A stretch of DNA of 64,000 nucleotides from Stigmatella ashevillena (GTDB lineage: Bacteria; Myxococcota; Myxococcia; Myxococcales; Myxococcaceae), in NCBI RefSeq assembly GCF_028368975.1, contig NZ_JAQNDM010000002.1:8612425-8676424 (forward strand). The letters are read 5' to 3'. The position numbers and the translations under genes were made by a program. Numbering within the stretch: position 1 is the stretch's first letter; each line of letters opens with the position of its first letter. Below, one piece after another: positions 17,506-27,448 of this stretch. Below the pieces are notes generated by a model that had not been told where the DNA came from, did not search any database, and saw nothing but the letters and a program-made list of their open reading frames with translations.

Positions 17506-19278
17506 ATGCTCAGGGCTGATGCCGTGCGATTGCTGCTGCTCGTCCCGCTCACCCTCTGGGGGCTCGCGTGCCAGACGGACCCGGGGCCTGAAGAGGGACC
17601 CTCCGAGCAGGAGTTCAGGGTGGTGGAGCTCGACGATGTGACGCTGACCCCCGGTCAGACGCTCAATGTGAAGATCCTCGTGCTGAGCACGAAGGGAGAC
17701 AAGGACCCGCCCCCGGTAGAGCTGAGCGTCGAGGGGTTGCCCCAGTTCGCGACGCTGGAAGCGGACACGCTCCGCCTGGCTCCCGGAGCGGAGGATCTGG
17801 GAGAGAGCCAAGTGCGGGTGATCGCCACGGCGAGGAAGTTGAGGGCCAGTGAGGAGTTCCTCATCCGCGTCATCCGCTCGAACAAAGCCCCGGAGCTCTG
17901 GGAGCCCTTCCTGGCGGATGAGGACGGCTTCTGGCTGGCGACGACGCCTCAGCCCGTTGTGCGCGGTTTTCCCTTCATCAAGTCATCGCTGCGTGACGAA
18001 GACGGAGACGCCACCCGGCTCTTCGCGGAGGTGGTCCCCGAGGGCACGGCCTTCTCCGGGGTGCCGACCCACCAGACGGACTGGGTGCGGGCTTCCTACT
18101 GGAACACGAACTTTCAGCTCACGGGATTGCCCGCCGGGCAGCGGTTGAGGGTCTATGTCTGGGGCGTCGACGAGCGAGGCGCGGTGAGCAACCGGAGGGA
18201 TATCCCCGGGCTGCTCTACAGCCCGCGCCCGCCGCGCCCGTCCAGGGAGGATTGGCGCACCTGTGGCACGCAGCCGGTGGACGTGAGCTCGAATGCCCAG
18301 CACTGTGGTGAATGCGAGCACTCCTGCCTGGGCAGCACGTGCGCCCAAGGCTTGTGCGCGCCGTCCCAGCTCACCGGCCCGTTGCTCGAGAGGCCCACGG
18401 GGCTCGCCGTGGACGCGGGCTTTGTCTACTGGTCGGGGCTGTCTAACACCATGGACGAAGCGCCACCTTGGGGGCTCTACCGCATCCCGAAGGCGGGAGG
18501 CCATGCCGAGCTGATGGCGCGCCGCGAAAGCTCCGCGGTGATCATTGACGGCGACTACGCCTATCTGGCCAGCGGCAGCGTGGCGAGGGTCCCGCTGCGA
18601 GGCGGGGCCGTCGAGCATCTTTTCGATGTTGGCAGTCCTCTGCGGCTCCAGGGTGAGCGGCTCTACTGGGTGCGCAACCAATGGTTCCGGGGCCAACTGG
18701 AGAGCAGCGCCAAGGTACCCGGGAGTACACCGGAGACGCTCGGCACTTACGTGGGCCTGGTTCTGGCCATGCACACGGACGCGCAGGGCGTCTATCTGGG
18801 CACGGACCGTGGCGAGGTGCTCCAGTACCGCTTCGAGAGCAACTCGCTGGAGGGGGTGGCCTCGGGTCTGACGCAGGTGAACGGGCTGGCGACGGATGAG
18901 CAGTTCGTCTACGTCGCCTATGGCCCCTCGGAGTGCAGCTCCTGCCCCAGCCTCTGCTTCGCCTATCGGAGCCTGCGCTGCTTCGTCACCTCGAAGCTGG
19001 TGCGCATTCCCCGGGCGGGTGGGACGCCCGAGGAACTGGCGCAGGTGAGCGGTGCGGCCAACACGCTCACCGTGGAGGGCGAGTTCCTCTACTGGTCACA
19101 TGACGGACGGGTGGGCGACCTGCCCCTCACGGAAGGTTCGGTGATGCGCATGCCCAAGGCCGGAGGCGCCCCCCGGGTGCTGGTGGATGGCTTCAGCGGC
19201 ATGCGCTCCCTGGCCTTCGATGCGCACTCCGTCTACGGGTACGCCCCTGAGCAGGGCGTCTTCCGCGCTCCCAAGTAG
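17506..19278 (+). CDS. Putative lipoprotein with Cys-rich motif and C-terminal beta-propeller (paralog B)
   Basis: The 590-aa protein begins MLRADAVRLLLLVPLTLWG and reaches LACQTD, a good lipobox (G-L-A-C), so an outer-membrane or periplasmic lipoprotein is predicted. It shares the domain order of the divergent neighbour: Ig/cadherin-like N terminus (including 'KILVLSTKGDKDPPPVELS'), a second beta domain, HCGECEHSCLGSTCAQGLC, then a propeller with FVYWSG/RIPKAGG strands. It ends VYGYAPEQGVFRAPK. The last 24 bases of coding sequence are identical in the two paralogs. The biological role is not known. Confidence 0.87.
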   Translation: MLRADAVRLLLLVPLTLWGLACQTDPGPEEGPSEQEFRVVELDDVTLTPGQTLNVKILVLSTKGDKDPPPVELSVEGLPQFATLEADTLRLAPGAEDLGESQVRVIATARKLRASEEFLIRVIRSNKAPELWEPFLADEDGFWLATTPQPVVRGFPFIKSSLRDEDGDATRLFAEVVPEGTAFSGVPTHQTDWVRASYWNTNFQLTGLPAGQRLRVYVWGVDERGAVSNRRDIPGLLYSPRPPRPSREDWRTCGTQPVDVSSNAQHCGECEHSCLGSTCAQGLCAPSQLTGPLLERPTGLAVDAGFVYWSGLSNTMDEAPPWGLYRIPKAGGHAELMARRESSAVIIDGDYAYLASGSVARVPLRGGAVEHLFDVGSPLRLQGERLYWVRNQWFRGQLESSAKVPGSTPETLGTYVGLVLAMHTDAQGVYLGTDRGEVLQYRFESNSLEGVASGLTQVNGLATDEQFVYVAYGPSECSSCPSLCFAYRSLRCFVTSKLVRIPRAGGTPEELAQVSGAANTLTVEGEFLYWSHDGRVGDLPLTEGSVMRMPKAGGAPRVLVDGFSGMRSLAFDAHSVYGYAPEQGVFRAPK

Positions 19279-19288
19279 TCTTCGCTGA

Positions 19289-19309
19289 AAGCGCCTACCG
19301 TCGGCGCTT
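19289..19309. terminator. Small hairpin between convergent genes
   Basis: A 7-bp perfect stem (19289-19295 with 19303-19309) with a 7-base loop overlaps the stop codon of the AgmC-like gene and lies just after the stop of paralog B. There is no T-run, so termination is only possible, not shown. Confidence 0.3.
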
Positions 19310-22300
19310 CCGGGCCAGCACGGCCGACAGGGCCAGACCGATCATCGCCAGCGAAGCCGGCCCCCCACGGGTGGAGGCGCATCCTCCGCCCAGAATGGCC
19401 CAGTCGCTGGGAGGAACCGGCGGGGCCTGAACGTTCCAGGTGGCCGAGGCAGGAGTCGGGTCCACGTTGCCTGCCCGGTCTCGGGCTCGCACCTGGAGGG
19501 TGTGGCTGCCCAAGGCGAGCCCCGGGAAGGTGGGGGCCTCCGAGCACGGGACGAAGGCGGCGTTGTCGAGGCTGCACTCGTACGTCACGTCCGGCTCGCT
19601 GGAGCTGAACTTGAACGAGGCATCGGTCTCGAAGGTGTCACCCGAGGGGCCTGAAACGATGGTGGTGTCGGGGGCCGCCGTGTCGACCACGAAGCCCACG
19701 GGAGCGGAGCTCTCGCTGACGTTGCCAGCCAGGTCAGAGGCGGTGGCAGTGACGGTGTAGGGGCCATCCGGCAGCGGGGAGGGAGGCGTGATCGTCCAGC
19801 GGCCCTCTGCATCCGTGGAGGCCGTGCCCAGCACCTCTCCATTGAGGGTCACTTCCACCGTGCTGAGCGGCTCGGCGGTTCCGGAGATGGCGGGCGTGTT
19901 GTCGCTCGTCACCGTGCCATCGGCGGGGCTGGTCACCACCGGGGCCTGCGGCGGGGTGGTGTCGATGGTGAAGGTGTTGATGTTGGACGAGGGGCTGGCG
20001 TTTCCGGCGGCGGTGGTGGCCACCGCGCTCACATTATAGGTGCCCTGCTGCAGCGGGGTCGTCGGCGTGAAGCTCCAGGCGCCCGTGGCATCCGCAGTGG
20101 TGGAGCCCAGCTCGGTGGTACCGAGGTAGAGCGTCACCGTGATGTTGGCATCGGCGGTGCCCGTGAACACAGGGGTGGTGTCTTGGGTGACCGAGAGGTG
20201 CTCCGGTGTCACCACGACCGGCGCCGTGGGCACGGTGGTGTCGACGATGAAGGTGTTGGTGTTGGACTCGGGGCTGAGGTGGCCCACGGAATCGGTGGCG
20301 GTGGCCTTCACCTGGTGGGTGTCCGCGGAGAGCCCCACGGTGGGAGTGAAGCTCCAGGCGCCGCTGGCGCTGGCGGTGGTGGTGCCGATGGGAACGCCAT
20401 CCACGATGACGGTGACGGTGGCACCCGCCTCGGCGGTGCCGGAGTAGGTGGGCGTGTTGTCACCGATGGTGGACCCATCCGCGGGGGTGAGCACCACGGG
20501 GGCGGCGGGAGCGGTGTTGTCGATGATGAAGGTGTTGGTGTTGGACTCGGGGCTGAGGTTGCCCACGGAATCGGTGGCGGTGGCCTTCACGGTGTGCGCG
20601 CCATCGAGCAGCGGCACGGTGGGGGTGAAGCTCCAGGCGCCACTGGCGTCCGCGGGGAGGGTGCCCACCGGAATGCCATCGACGATGACGGTGACGGTGG
20701 CGCCCGCCTCGGCAGTGCCGGAGTAGGTGGGCGTGGTGTCCGTGAGGGTGGCGCCGTTGGCGGGAGTGGTGACCACGGGGGCCGCGGGGGCGGTGGTGTC
20801 GATGATGAAGGTGTTGGTGTTGGACTCGGGGCTGGCGTTGCCTGCCGCGTCCACGGAGGTGGCCTTCACGGTGTGGGAGCCATCCGGCAGGGGCACGGTG
20901 GGGGTGAAGCTCCAGGCCCCGCTCGTGTTGGCCGTGGCGCTGCCAACGGCGCTTCCATCGACGATGACGGTGACGGTGGCGCCCGCCTCGGCGGTGCCGG
21001 AGTAGGTGGGCGTATTGTCCGTGAGGGTGGCGCCGTTAGCGGGGGTGGTGACCACGGGGGCCGCCGGGGCGGTGGTGTCGATGATGAAGATGTTGGTGTT
21101 GGACTCGGGACTGGTGTTGCCCACGGCGTCCGTGGCGGTGGCCTTCACCGAGTGGGAGCCGTCCAGCAGGGGCGCGCTGGGGGTGAAGCTCCACGCGCCG
21201 CTGGCGCTGGCGGTGGTGGTGCCCACCGTAATGCCATCGACAATGACGGTGACGGAGACGCCTGCCTCGGCGGTGCCGGAGTAGGTGGGCGTGGTGTCCG
21301 AGAGGAGGGCCCCATTGGCAGGGGTGGTGACCACGGGAGAGTCCGAGGCGGTGGTATCGACGATGAAGGTGTTGGTGTTGGACTCGGGGCTGAGGTTGCC
21401 CACAGCGTCGGTGGCGGTGGCCTTCACCGAGTGAGAGCCGTCTGCCAGGGGAACGGTGGGGGTGAAGCTCCAAGTCCCGCTCGTGTTGGCGGTCGCGGTG
21501 CCCACCGGCGTGCCATCGACGATGACGGTGACGGTGGCGCCTGCCTCGGCGGTGCCGGAGTACGTGGGCGTGTTGTCACTGATGGTGGCGCCATGAGAGG
21601 GCGCGATGACCACGGGGGCCGCCGGAGCGGTGGTGTCGATGATGAAGGTGTGGGTGTTGGACTCGGGGCTCGTGTTGCCCACGGCGTCCGTGGCGGTGGC
21701 CTTCACGGTGTGAGAGCCGTCGGCCAGGGGAGCGGTGGGGGTGAAGCTCCACGCCCCACTGGCGTTGGCGGTGGTGGTGCCGATGGGAACACCATCGACG
21801 ATGACGGTGACGGTGGAGCCCGCTTCTGCGGTGCCGGAGTAGGTGGGCGTGGTGTCCTGAGTGGTGGACCCATTGGCCGGAGTGACCACAACCGGAGCCG
21901 CGGGAGCGGTGGTGTCGACGATGAAGGTGTTGGTGTTGGACGGAGCGCTGGTATTGCCCGCCACGTCGGTGGCGGTGGCCCTGACGGAGTGAGAGCCGTC
22001 CAGCAGGGGCGCGGTGGGCGTGAAGCTCCACGAGCCACTGGCGCTGGCAGTGGTGGTCCCCACCGGTGTGCCATCGACGATGACGGTGACGGTGGAGCCT
22101 GCTTCTGCGGTGCCGGAGTAGGTGGGGGTGGTGTCCTGAGTGGTGGACCCGTTGGCCGGAGTGACCACAACCGGAGCCGCGGGAGCGGTGGTGTCGACGA
22201 TGAAGGTATTGGTGTTGGACTCAGGACCGGTGTTGCCCACGGCGTCGGTGGCGGAGGCCTTCACGGTGTGAGAACCGTCGGCCAGGGGGGCAGTGGGGGT

Positions 22301-25300
22301 GAAGCTCCATGAGCCACTGCCATTGGCGGTGGTGGTGCCCACCGGAACGCCATCGACGATGACGGTGACGGTGGAGTTCGCCTCGGCAGTACCGGAGTAG
22401 GTGGGGGTGGTGTCCTGAGTGGTGGACCCGTTGGCCGGAGTGATCACGACCGGAGCCGCGGGAGCGGTGGTGTCGACGATGAAGGTGTTGGTGTTGGACG
22501 GGGCACTGGTATTGCCCACGGCGTCGGTGGCGGTGGCTCGCACGGAGTGAGAGCCGTCCAGCAGAGGCGCGGTGGGCGTAAAGCTCCACGAGCCGCTGGC
22601 GCTGGCAGTGGTGGTGCCCACCGGCGTGCCATCGACGATGACGGTAACGGTAGACCCGGCTTCTGCGGTACCCGAGTAGGTGGGGGTGGTGTCCTGGGTG
22701 GTGGACCCATTGGCCGGAGTGACCACGACCGGAGCGGCCGGGGCGGTGGTGTCGACGATGAAGGTGTTGGTGTTGGACGGGGCACTGGTATTGCCCGCCA
22801 CGTCGGTGGCGGTGGCCCTGACGGTGTGAGAGCCGTCCAGCAGGGGCGCGGTGGGCGTAAAGCTCCACGAGCCGCTGGCGCTGGCGGTGGTGGTGCCGAT
22901 GGGAACGCCATCGACGATGACGGTGACGGTGGAGCCCGCTTCTGCGGTGCCGGAGTAGGTGGGGGTGGTGTCCTGAGTGGTGGACCCATTGGCCGGAGTG
23001 ATCACAACCGGAGCGGCCGGGGCGGTGGTGTCGACGATGAAGGCGTTGGTGTTGGACTCAGGACCGGTGTTGCCCACGGCGTCGGTGGCGGAGGCCTTCA
23101 CGGTGTGAGGGCCATCTGCCAGGGGAGCGGTGGGGGTGAAACTCCATGAGCCACTGCCATTGGCGGTGGTCGTCCCCACCGGCGTGCCATCGACGATGAC
23201 GGTGACGGTGGAGCCCGCTTCTGCGGTGCCGGAGTAGGTGGGCGTGGTGTCCTGAGTGGTGGACCCGTTGGCCGGAGTGACCACAACCGGAGCGGCCGGG
23301 GCGGTGGTGTCGACGATGAAGGTGTTGGTGTTGGACGGGGCACTGGTGTTGCCCACGGCGTCGGTGGCAGTGGCCCTGACGGTGTGAGAACCGTCGGCCA
23401 GGGGGGCAGTGGGGGTGAAGCTCCACGAGCCGCTGGCGCTGGCAGTGGTCGTCCCCACCGGCGTGCCATCGACGATGACGGTGACGGTGGAGCCTGCTTC
23501 GGCGGTGCCGGAGTAGGTGGGGGTGGTGTCCTGAGTGGTGGACCCATTGGCCGGAGTGATCACGACCGGAGCCGCGGGAGCGGTGGTGTCGACGATGAAG
23601 GTGTTGGTGTTGGACGGGGTACTGGTGTTGCCCACGGCGTCGGTGGCGGTGGCTCGCACGGAGTGAGAGCCGTCCAGCAGGGGCGCGGTGGGGGTGAAGC
23701 TCCACGAACCGCCAGCGTTGGCGGTAGTGGTGCCCACCGGCGTGCCATCGACGATGATGGTGACGGTGGAGCCTGCTTCGGCAGTGCCGGAGTAGGTGGG
23801 CGTGGTGTCCTGGGTGGTGGACCCATTGGCGGGAGTGACCACGACCGGAGCAGCGGGAGCGGTGGTGTCGACGATGAAGGTGTTGGTGTTGGAGGGGGCA
23901 CTGGCGTTGCCCGCCGCGTCGGTAGCGGTTGCGCTGACGGAGTGAGAGCCGTCCAGCAGGGGTGCGGTGGGCGTAAAGCTCCACGAGCCGCTGGCGCTGG
24001 CGGTGGTGGTGCCCACCGGAACGCCATCGACGATGACGGTGACGGTGGAGTTCGCCTCGGCAGTACCGGAGTAGGTGGGCGTGGTGTCCTGAGTGGTGGA
24101 CCCGTTGGCTGGAGTGACCACGACTGGAGCCGCGGGAGCGGTGGTATCGACGATGAAGGTATTGGTGTTGGAGGGGGCACTGGTGTTGCCCACAGCATCG
24201 GTGGCGGTGGCCCTGACGGTGTGAGAGCCGTCGGCCAGGGGCGTGGTGGGCGTAAAGCTCCACGAGCCGCTGGCGCTGGCAGTGGTCGTCCCCACAGAAG
24301 TGCCGTCCACGATGACGGTGACGGTGGAGTTCGCCTCTGCAGTACCGGAGTAGGTGGGCGTGGTGTCCTGAGTGGTGGACCCGTTGGCCGGAGTGACCAC
24401 GACCGGAGCCGCGGGAGCGGTGGTGTCGATGATGAAGGTGTTGGTGTTGGACTCGGGGCTGGTGTTGCCCGCCGCGTCGGTGGCGGTGGCCTTCACGGAG
24501 TGAGAGCCGTCGGCCAGGGGCACGGCGGGAGTGAAGCTCCACGCTCCGCTCGTGTTGGCGGTGGTCGTCCCCACCGGAGCGCCGTCCACGATGAGGGTGA
24601 CGGTGGCGCCCGCTTCGGCGGTACCCGAGTAAGTGGGCGTGTTGTCCGTGAGGACGGCACCATTGGCGGGAGTGACCACGACCGGAGCCGCAGGAGCGGT
24701 GGTATCGACGATGAAGGTGTTGGTGTTGGACTCAGGGCTGGTGTTGCCCACGCCATCGGTGGCGGTGGCCTTCACCGTGTGGGAGCCGTCCAGCAGGGGC
24801 GCGGTGGGCGTGAAGCTCCACGAGCCACCGGTGCTGGCGGTGGTGGTGCCCACCGGAACGCCATCGACAATGATGGTGACGGTGGAGCCCGCATCGGCGG
24901 TGCCCGAATAGGTGGGGGTGTTGTCCTGGGTGGTAGACCCGTTGGCAGGGGTGATGACCACCGGCGTGGCCGGGGGGGTGGTGTCGACGGTGAAGGTGTT
25001 GGTGTTGGACTCAGGGCTGAGGTTGCCCGCCGCGTCGGTGGAAGTGGCTTTCACCGTGTGAGAGCCGTCGGCCAGGGGCACGGTGGGGGTGAAGCTCCAG
25101 GCCCCGCTCGTGTTGGCGGTGGTGGTGCCCACGGGGATGCCATCGACGATGACGGTGACGGTGGACCCGGCCTCCGCGGTGCCCGAGTAGGTGGGCGTGT
25201 TGTCCTGGGTGGTGGACCCGTTGGCAGGGGTGATGACCACCGGGGCCGCCGGAGGGGTGGTGTCGACGATGAAGGTGTTGGTGTTGGACGGAGCGCTGGC

Positions 25301-27433
25301 GTTGCCCGCCGCATCGGAAGCGGTGGCCCTCACGGAGTGAGAGCCGTCCAGCAGGGGCGTGGTGGGGGTGAAGCTCCACGTGCCGCTGGCGCTGGCGGTG
25401 GTGGTGCCCACGGTGCTGCCATCCACGATGATGGTGACGGTGGACCCGGCCTCCGCAGTGCCCGAATAGGTGGGCGTGTTGTCGCTGGTGATGGAGCCGT
25501 TGGCGGGGGTGATGACCACCGGGGCCGCCGGAGGGGTGGTGTCGAGGATGAAGGTGTTGGTGTTGGAATCGGGGCTGGTGTTGCCCGCGGGATCGGTGGC
25601 GGTGGCCTTCACCGAGTGAGGGCCATCCAGCAGGGGCACGGTGGGGGTGAAGACCCACGCCCCGCTCGAGTTCGTTGTCGTGGTGCCCACCGGAACGCCA
25701 TCCACGATGATGGTGACGGTGCTGAAGGGCTCCGCTGTGCCGGAGTAGGTGGGCGTGCTGTCCGTGATGGTGGTGTTGTGGACCGGGGTGCTGACCACCG
25801 GAGCGGCGGGAGGGGTCGTGTCCACCACGAAGGTGTTGGTGTTGCTGACAGGCCCCAGGAGCCCGTCACTGTCCGCTCGGGCGTTCACGGTGTGAGTGCC
25901 CGGCGGGAGGGGTGTGGTGGGGGTGAACGACCAGTTGCCACTGGCATCGGGAGTCGTCCGTCCCACCTCGAGGCCATCCACGTAGATGACCACCTCGGTT
26001 CCTGGAGCTGAGTCGGGAATCGTGCCGGAATAGGTGGGGGTCGTGTCGTTGGTGCGCGAGTTGTGCGCCGGCGTCACCACCACCGGGGTGGGCACAGGCG
26101 AGTAGCAGCCTGGAATGAGACTAAGGACCCCCTCGGCGCCTGGCTCTGCTCCGTAGTAATCCTCGACGGACAACTGTAAGCCAGGGAGCCCACCGCTGAC
26201 GGAACTGGGGGGCGGGACGCAACTTCCGTCACAGGACTGAATGACGATGTGGCCACCACCACCGCCTCCTCCGGGGCCCAATGGGTAGTTCGTGTTGGCT
26301 CCGTCACCGCCATAGGCATGAACGCGGGTGAAACTACAATCCGCCTTTGCCGTGAACCGTAGGTGAATACTGCCGCCGCCGCCGCCGCCGCCGGCTCCAT
26401 CCATGAGGGAGTTCGAGGCATAGAAGCCATCGGCGAGGATGGAGCCATTGCCGGAGAGCCCAGCCGATCGGATGAAGATGATGCCTCCCCCCGTGCCTCC
26501 GGCGATGGTCGAGGTGTTTTTGACGTGCCCTGCCCCTGCTCCACCGCCTTGGGTCAAGCGCGAGAGTGGCGGGAACACCAAGGCCGCTCCTCCTTCGCCT
26601 CCTACTTCCCGGCCGTCCTCGCTGTTTCCTCCACGGCCACCTGGACCGCCGTTGCCGCCGCCGCCGCCGCCAGATCGAAGGCAGACGCCGCCGCCGCCAC
26701 CGTTGAGCATCCGGCCGCGGCCGGTGCTTCCGAAGCGGGTTTGGGCAATGCTTTCCCCTCTCTGCGCGCCCGCTGGACCCGGCTGATCCAACTCTGAGCA
26801 ATCGGTGGTGGTGGTGGTGTCCTTGGCTGCCTGTCCGCCGCGAAAGCCTCGGCTCGTGACGGTGATGGAGCCGCTGTTCGTCACCAACCCCTGGGCGAGG
26901 AAGGCCACGACCCCTCCCGTGCTGTTGTTTCCATCCCAGGCGCGGGCGGTGATGTTGCCACTCGCGGAGATGGTGACCGTCGTGTACTCCGGCACCCGGA
27001 TGACCTGGGAGACGTTGGCCGCGTACGAGTTGCTCAGCGGCTCTTCCAGGGTCAGCGTCGTTCCGGTGACCGCAGTGACCCGCGCGAGCTCCCACCGGCC
27101 TACCAGATCGTCGGAGAGGTCGATGGTGGCCGGTCCTCCGCCCGAGGTGGGCTCGGGGACGATGCCCGTCGTCTGGAGCACCATCACCAAGTCGCCCGCG
27201 CCCGCCGACCAACCCGAGGTGGCCGTGATCGGGATCGTGGTATCCCCGGTGGCCAGCGGGGCCCTCACCCGGGCGTACCGGTTGATGATCTGGTTGTTCG
27301 TGCCGATCGAGAGTGCGCCGTCCCTCCCGGTGCCGATGCCGAACAGGTCCTGCGCTGCCCAGGTCGGCAGCGCGCCCACGAGCACCGCCATCAGGGCGGT
27401 GCGGAGGAGGTTCCTCATGGATGGAGTCTTCAT
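19295..27433 (-). CDS. agmC-like: AgmC-like giant Ig-repeat protein with MYXO-CTERM-type tail
   Basis: The 2712-aa protein has a signal peptide (MRNLLRTALMAVLVGALPTWA). Residues 27-440 form a beta-rich domain with long glycine tracts (GGGGGG runs near residues 235-260 and 340-380) of the type seen in Myxococcus AgmC, named from adventurous-gliding mutants. About 23 Ig-like repeats of 93 residues follow (core 'TPTYSGTAEAGSTVTVIVDG', then 'SWSFTPTxPLxDGSH'). A different Ig domain with DVTYECSLDNAAFVPC comes next. The tail has GGGCAST, a hydrophobic helix and RKRRR, a MYXO-CTERM-type sorting signal. It starts 15 bases after the OmpA-like gene, so one operon. Surface adhesion or motility is inferred; the agmC name rests on recollection of the family, not on a search. 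Confidence 0.85.
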   Translation of the reverse strand: MKTPSMRNLLRTALMAVLVGALPTWAAQDLFGIGTGRDGALSIGTNNQIINRYARVRAPLATGDTTIPITATSGWSAGAGDLVMVLQTTGIVPEPTSGGGPATIDLSDDLVGRWELARVTAVTGTTLTLEEPLSNSYAANVSQVIRVPEYTTVTISASGNITARAWDGNNSTGGVVAFLAQGLVTNSGSITVTSRGFRGGQAAKDTTTTTDCSELDQPGPAGAQRGESIAQTRFGSTGRGRMLNGGGGGVCLRSGGGGGGNGGPGGRGGNSEDGREVGGEGGAALVFPPLSRLTQGGGAGAGHVKNTSTIAGGTGGGIIFIRSAGLSGNGSILADGFYASNSLMDGAGGGGGGGSIHLRFTAKADCSFTRVHAYGGDGANTNYPLGPGGGGGGGHIVIQSCDGSCVPPPSSVSGGLPGLQLSVEDYYGAEPGAEGVLSLIPGCYSPVPTPVVVTPAHNSRTNDTTPTYSGTIPDSAPGTEVVIYVDGLEVGRTTPDASGNWSFTPTTPLPPGTHTVNARADSDGLLGPVSNTNTFVVDTTPPAAPVVSTPVHNTTITDSTPTYSGTAEPFSTVTIIVDGVPVGTTTTNSSGAWVFTPTVPLLDGPHSVKATATDPAGNTSPDSNTNTFILDTTPPAAPVVITPANGSITSDNTPTYSGTAEAGSTVTIIVDGSTVGTTTASASGTWSFTPTTPLLDGSHSVRATASDAAGNASAPSNTNTFIVDTTPPAAPVVITPANGSTTQDNTPTYSGTAEAGSTVTVIVDGIPVGTTTANTSGAWSFTPTVPLADGSHTVKATSTDAAGNLSPESNTNTFTVDTTPPATPVVITPANGSTTQDNTPTYSGTADAGSTVTIIVDGVPVGTTTASTGGSWSFTPTAPLLDGSHTVKATATDGVGNTSPESNTNTFIVDTTAPAAPVVVTPANGAVLTDNTPTYSGTAEAGATVTLIVDGAPVGTTTANTSGAWSFTPAVPLADGSHSVKATATDAAGNTSPESNTNTFIIDTTAPAAPVVVTPANGSTTQDTTPTYSGTAEANSTVTVIVDGTSVGTTTASASGSWSFTPTTPLADGSHTVRATATDAVGNTSAPSNTNTFIVDTTAPAAPVVVTPANGSTTQDTTPTYSGTAEANSTVTVIVDGVPVGTTTASASGSWSFTPTAPLLDGSHSVSATATDAAGNASAPSNTNTFIVDTTAPAAPVVVTPANGSTTQDTTPTYSGTAEAGSTVTIIVDGTPVGTTTANAGGSWSFTPTAPLLDGSHSVRATATDAVGNTSTPSNTNTFIVDTTAPAAPVVITPANGSTTQDTTPTYSGTAEAGSTVTVIVDGTPVGTTTASASGSWSFTPTAPLADGSHTVRATATDAVGNTSAPSNTNTFIVDTTAPAAPVVVTPANGSTTQDTTPTYSGTAEAGSTVTVIVDGTPVGTTTANGSGSWSFTPTAPLADGPHTVKASATDAVGNTGPESNTNAFIVDTTAPAAPVVITPANGSTTQDTTPTYSGTAEAGSTVTVIVDGVPIGTTTASASGSWSFTPTAPLLDGSHTVRATATDVAGNTSAPSNTNTFIVDTTAPAAPVVVTPANGSTTQDTTPTYSGTAEAGSTVTVIVDGTPVGTTTASASGSWSFTPTAPLLDGSHSVRATATDAVGNTSAPSNTNTFIVDTTAPAAPVVITPANGSTTQDTTPTYSGTAEANSTVTVIVDGVPVGTTTANGSGSWSFTPTAPLADGSHTVKASATDAVGNTGPESNTNTFIVDTTAPAAPVVVTPANGSTTQDTTPTYSGTAEAGSTVTVIVDGTPVGTTTASASGSWSFTPTAPLLDGSHSVRATATDVAGNTSAPSNTNTFIVDTTAPAAPVVVTPANGSTTQDTTPTYSGTAEAGSTVTVIVDGVPIGTTTANASGAWSFTPTAPLADGSHTVKATATDAVGNTSPESNTHTFIIDTTAPAAPVVIAPSHGATISDNTPTYSGTAEAGATVTVIVDGTPVGTATANTSGTWSFTPTVPLADGSHSVKATATDAVGNLSPESNTNTFIVDTTASDSPVVTTPANGALLSDTTPTYSGTAEAGVSVTVIVDGITVGTTTASASGAWSFTPSAPLLDGSHSVKATATDAVGNTSPESNTNIFIIDTTAPAAPVVTTPANGATLTDNTPTYSGTAEAGATVTVIVDGSAVGSATANTSGAWSFTPTVPLPDGSHTVKATSVDAAGNASPESNTNTFIIDTTAPAAPVVTTPANGATLTDTTPTYSGTAEAGATVTVIVDGIPVGTLPADASGAWSFTPTVPLLDGAHTVKATATDSVGNLSPESNTNTFIIDNTAPAAPVVLTPADGSTIGDNTPTYSGTAEAGATVTVIVDGVPIGTTTASASGAWSFTPTVGLSADTHQVKATATDSVGHLSPESNTNTFIVDTTVPTAPVVVTPEHLSVTQDTTPVFTGTADANITVTLYLGTTELGSTTADATGAWSFTPTTPLQQGTYNVSAVATTAAGNASPSSNINTFTIDTTPPQAPVVTSPADGTVTSDNTPAISGTAEPLSTVEVTLNGEVLGTASTDAEGRWTITPPSPLPDGPYTVTATASDLAGNVSESSAPVGFVVDTAAPDTTIVSGPSGDTFETDASFKFSSSEPDVTYECSLDNAAFVPCSEAPTFPGLALGSHTLQVRARDRAGNVDPTPASATWNVQAPPVPPSDWAILGGGCASTRGGPASLAMIGLALSAVLARKRRR
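20200..25790 (-). repeat. About 20 tandem 279-bp near-identical coding repeats
   Basis: The central part of the AgmC-like gene is a tandem array with a constant 279-base period (93 codons). Units between about 21,850 and 24,400 are almost identical at DNA level, while units near both ends have diverged. Such arrays change copy number by unequal recombination and are prone to misassembly. Confidence 0.88.
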
Positions 27434-27448
27434 GTGTGGTCCCCGCGG

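Noticed and set aside
20200-25790. Possible CRISPR or other non-coding array
   Set aside because: The period of 279 bases is a multiple of three, all units are in frame, and no short repeat/unique spacer pattern exists.
20183-26011. Long plus-strand open frames (709 and 875 codons) across the AgmC-like repeats
   Set aside because: They are glycine/valine repeats read from the wrong strand. The minus-strand frame has a signal peptide, Ig cores and a sorting tail.
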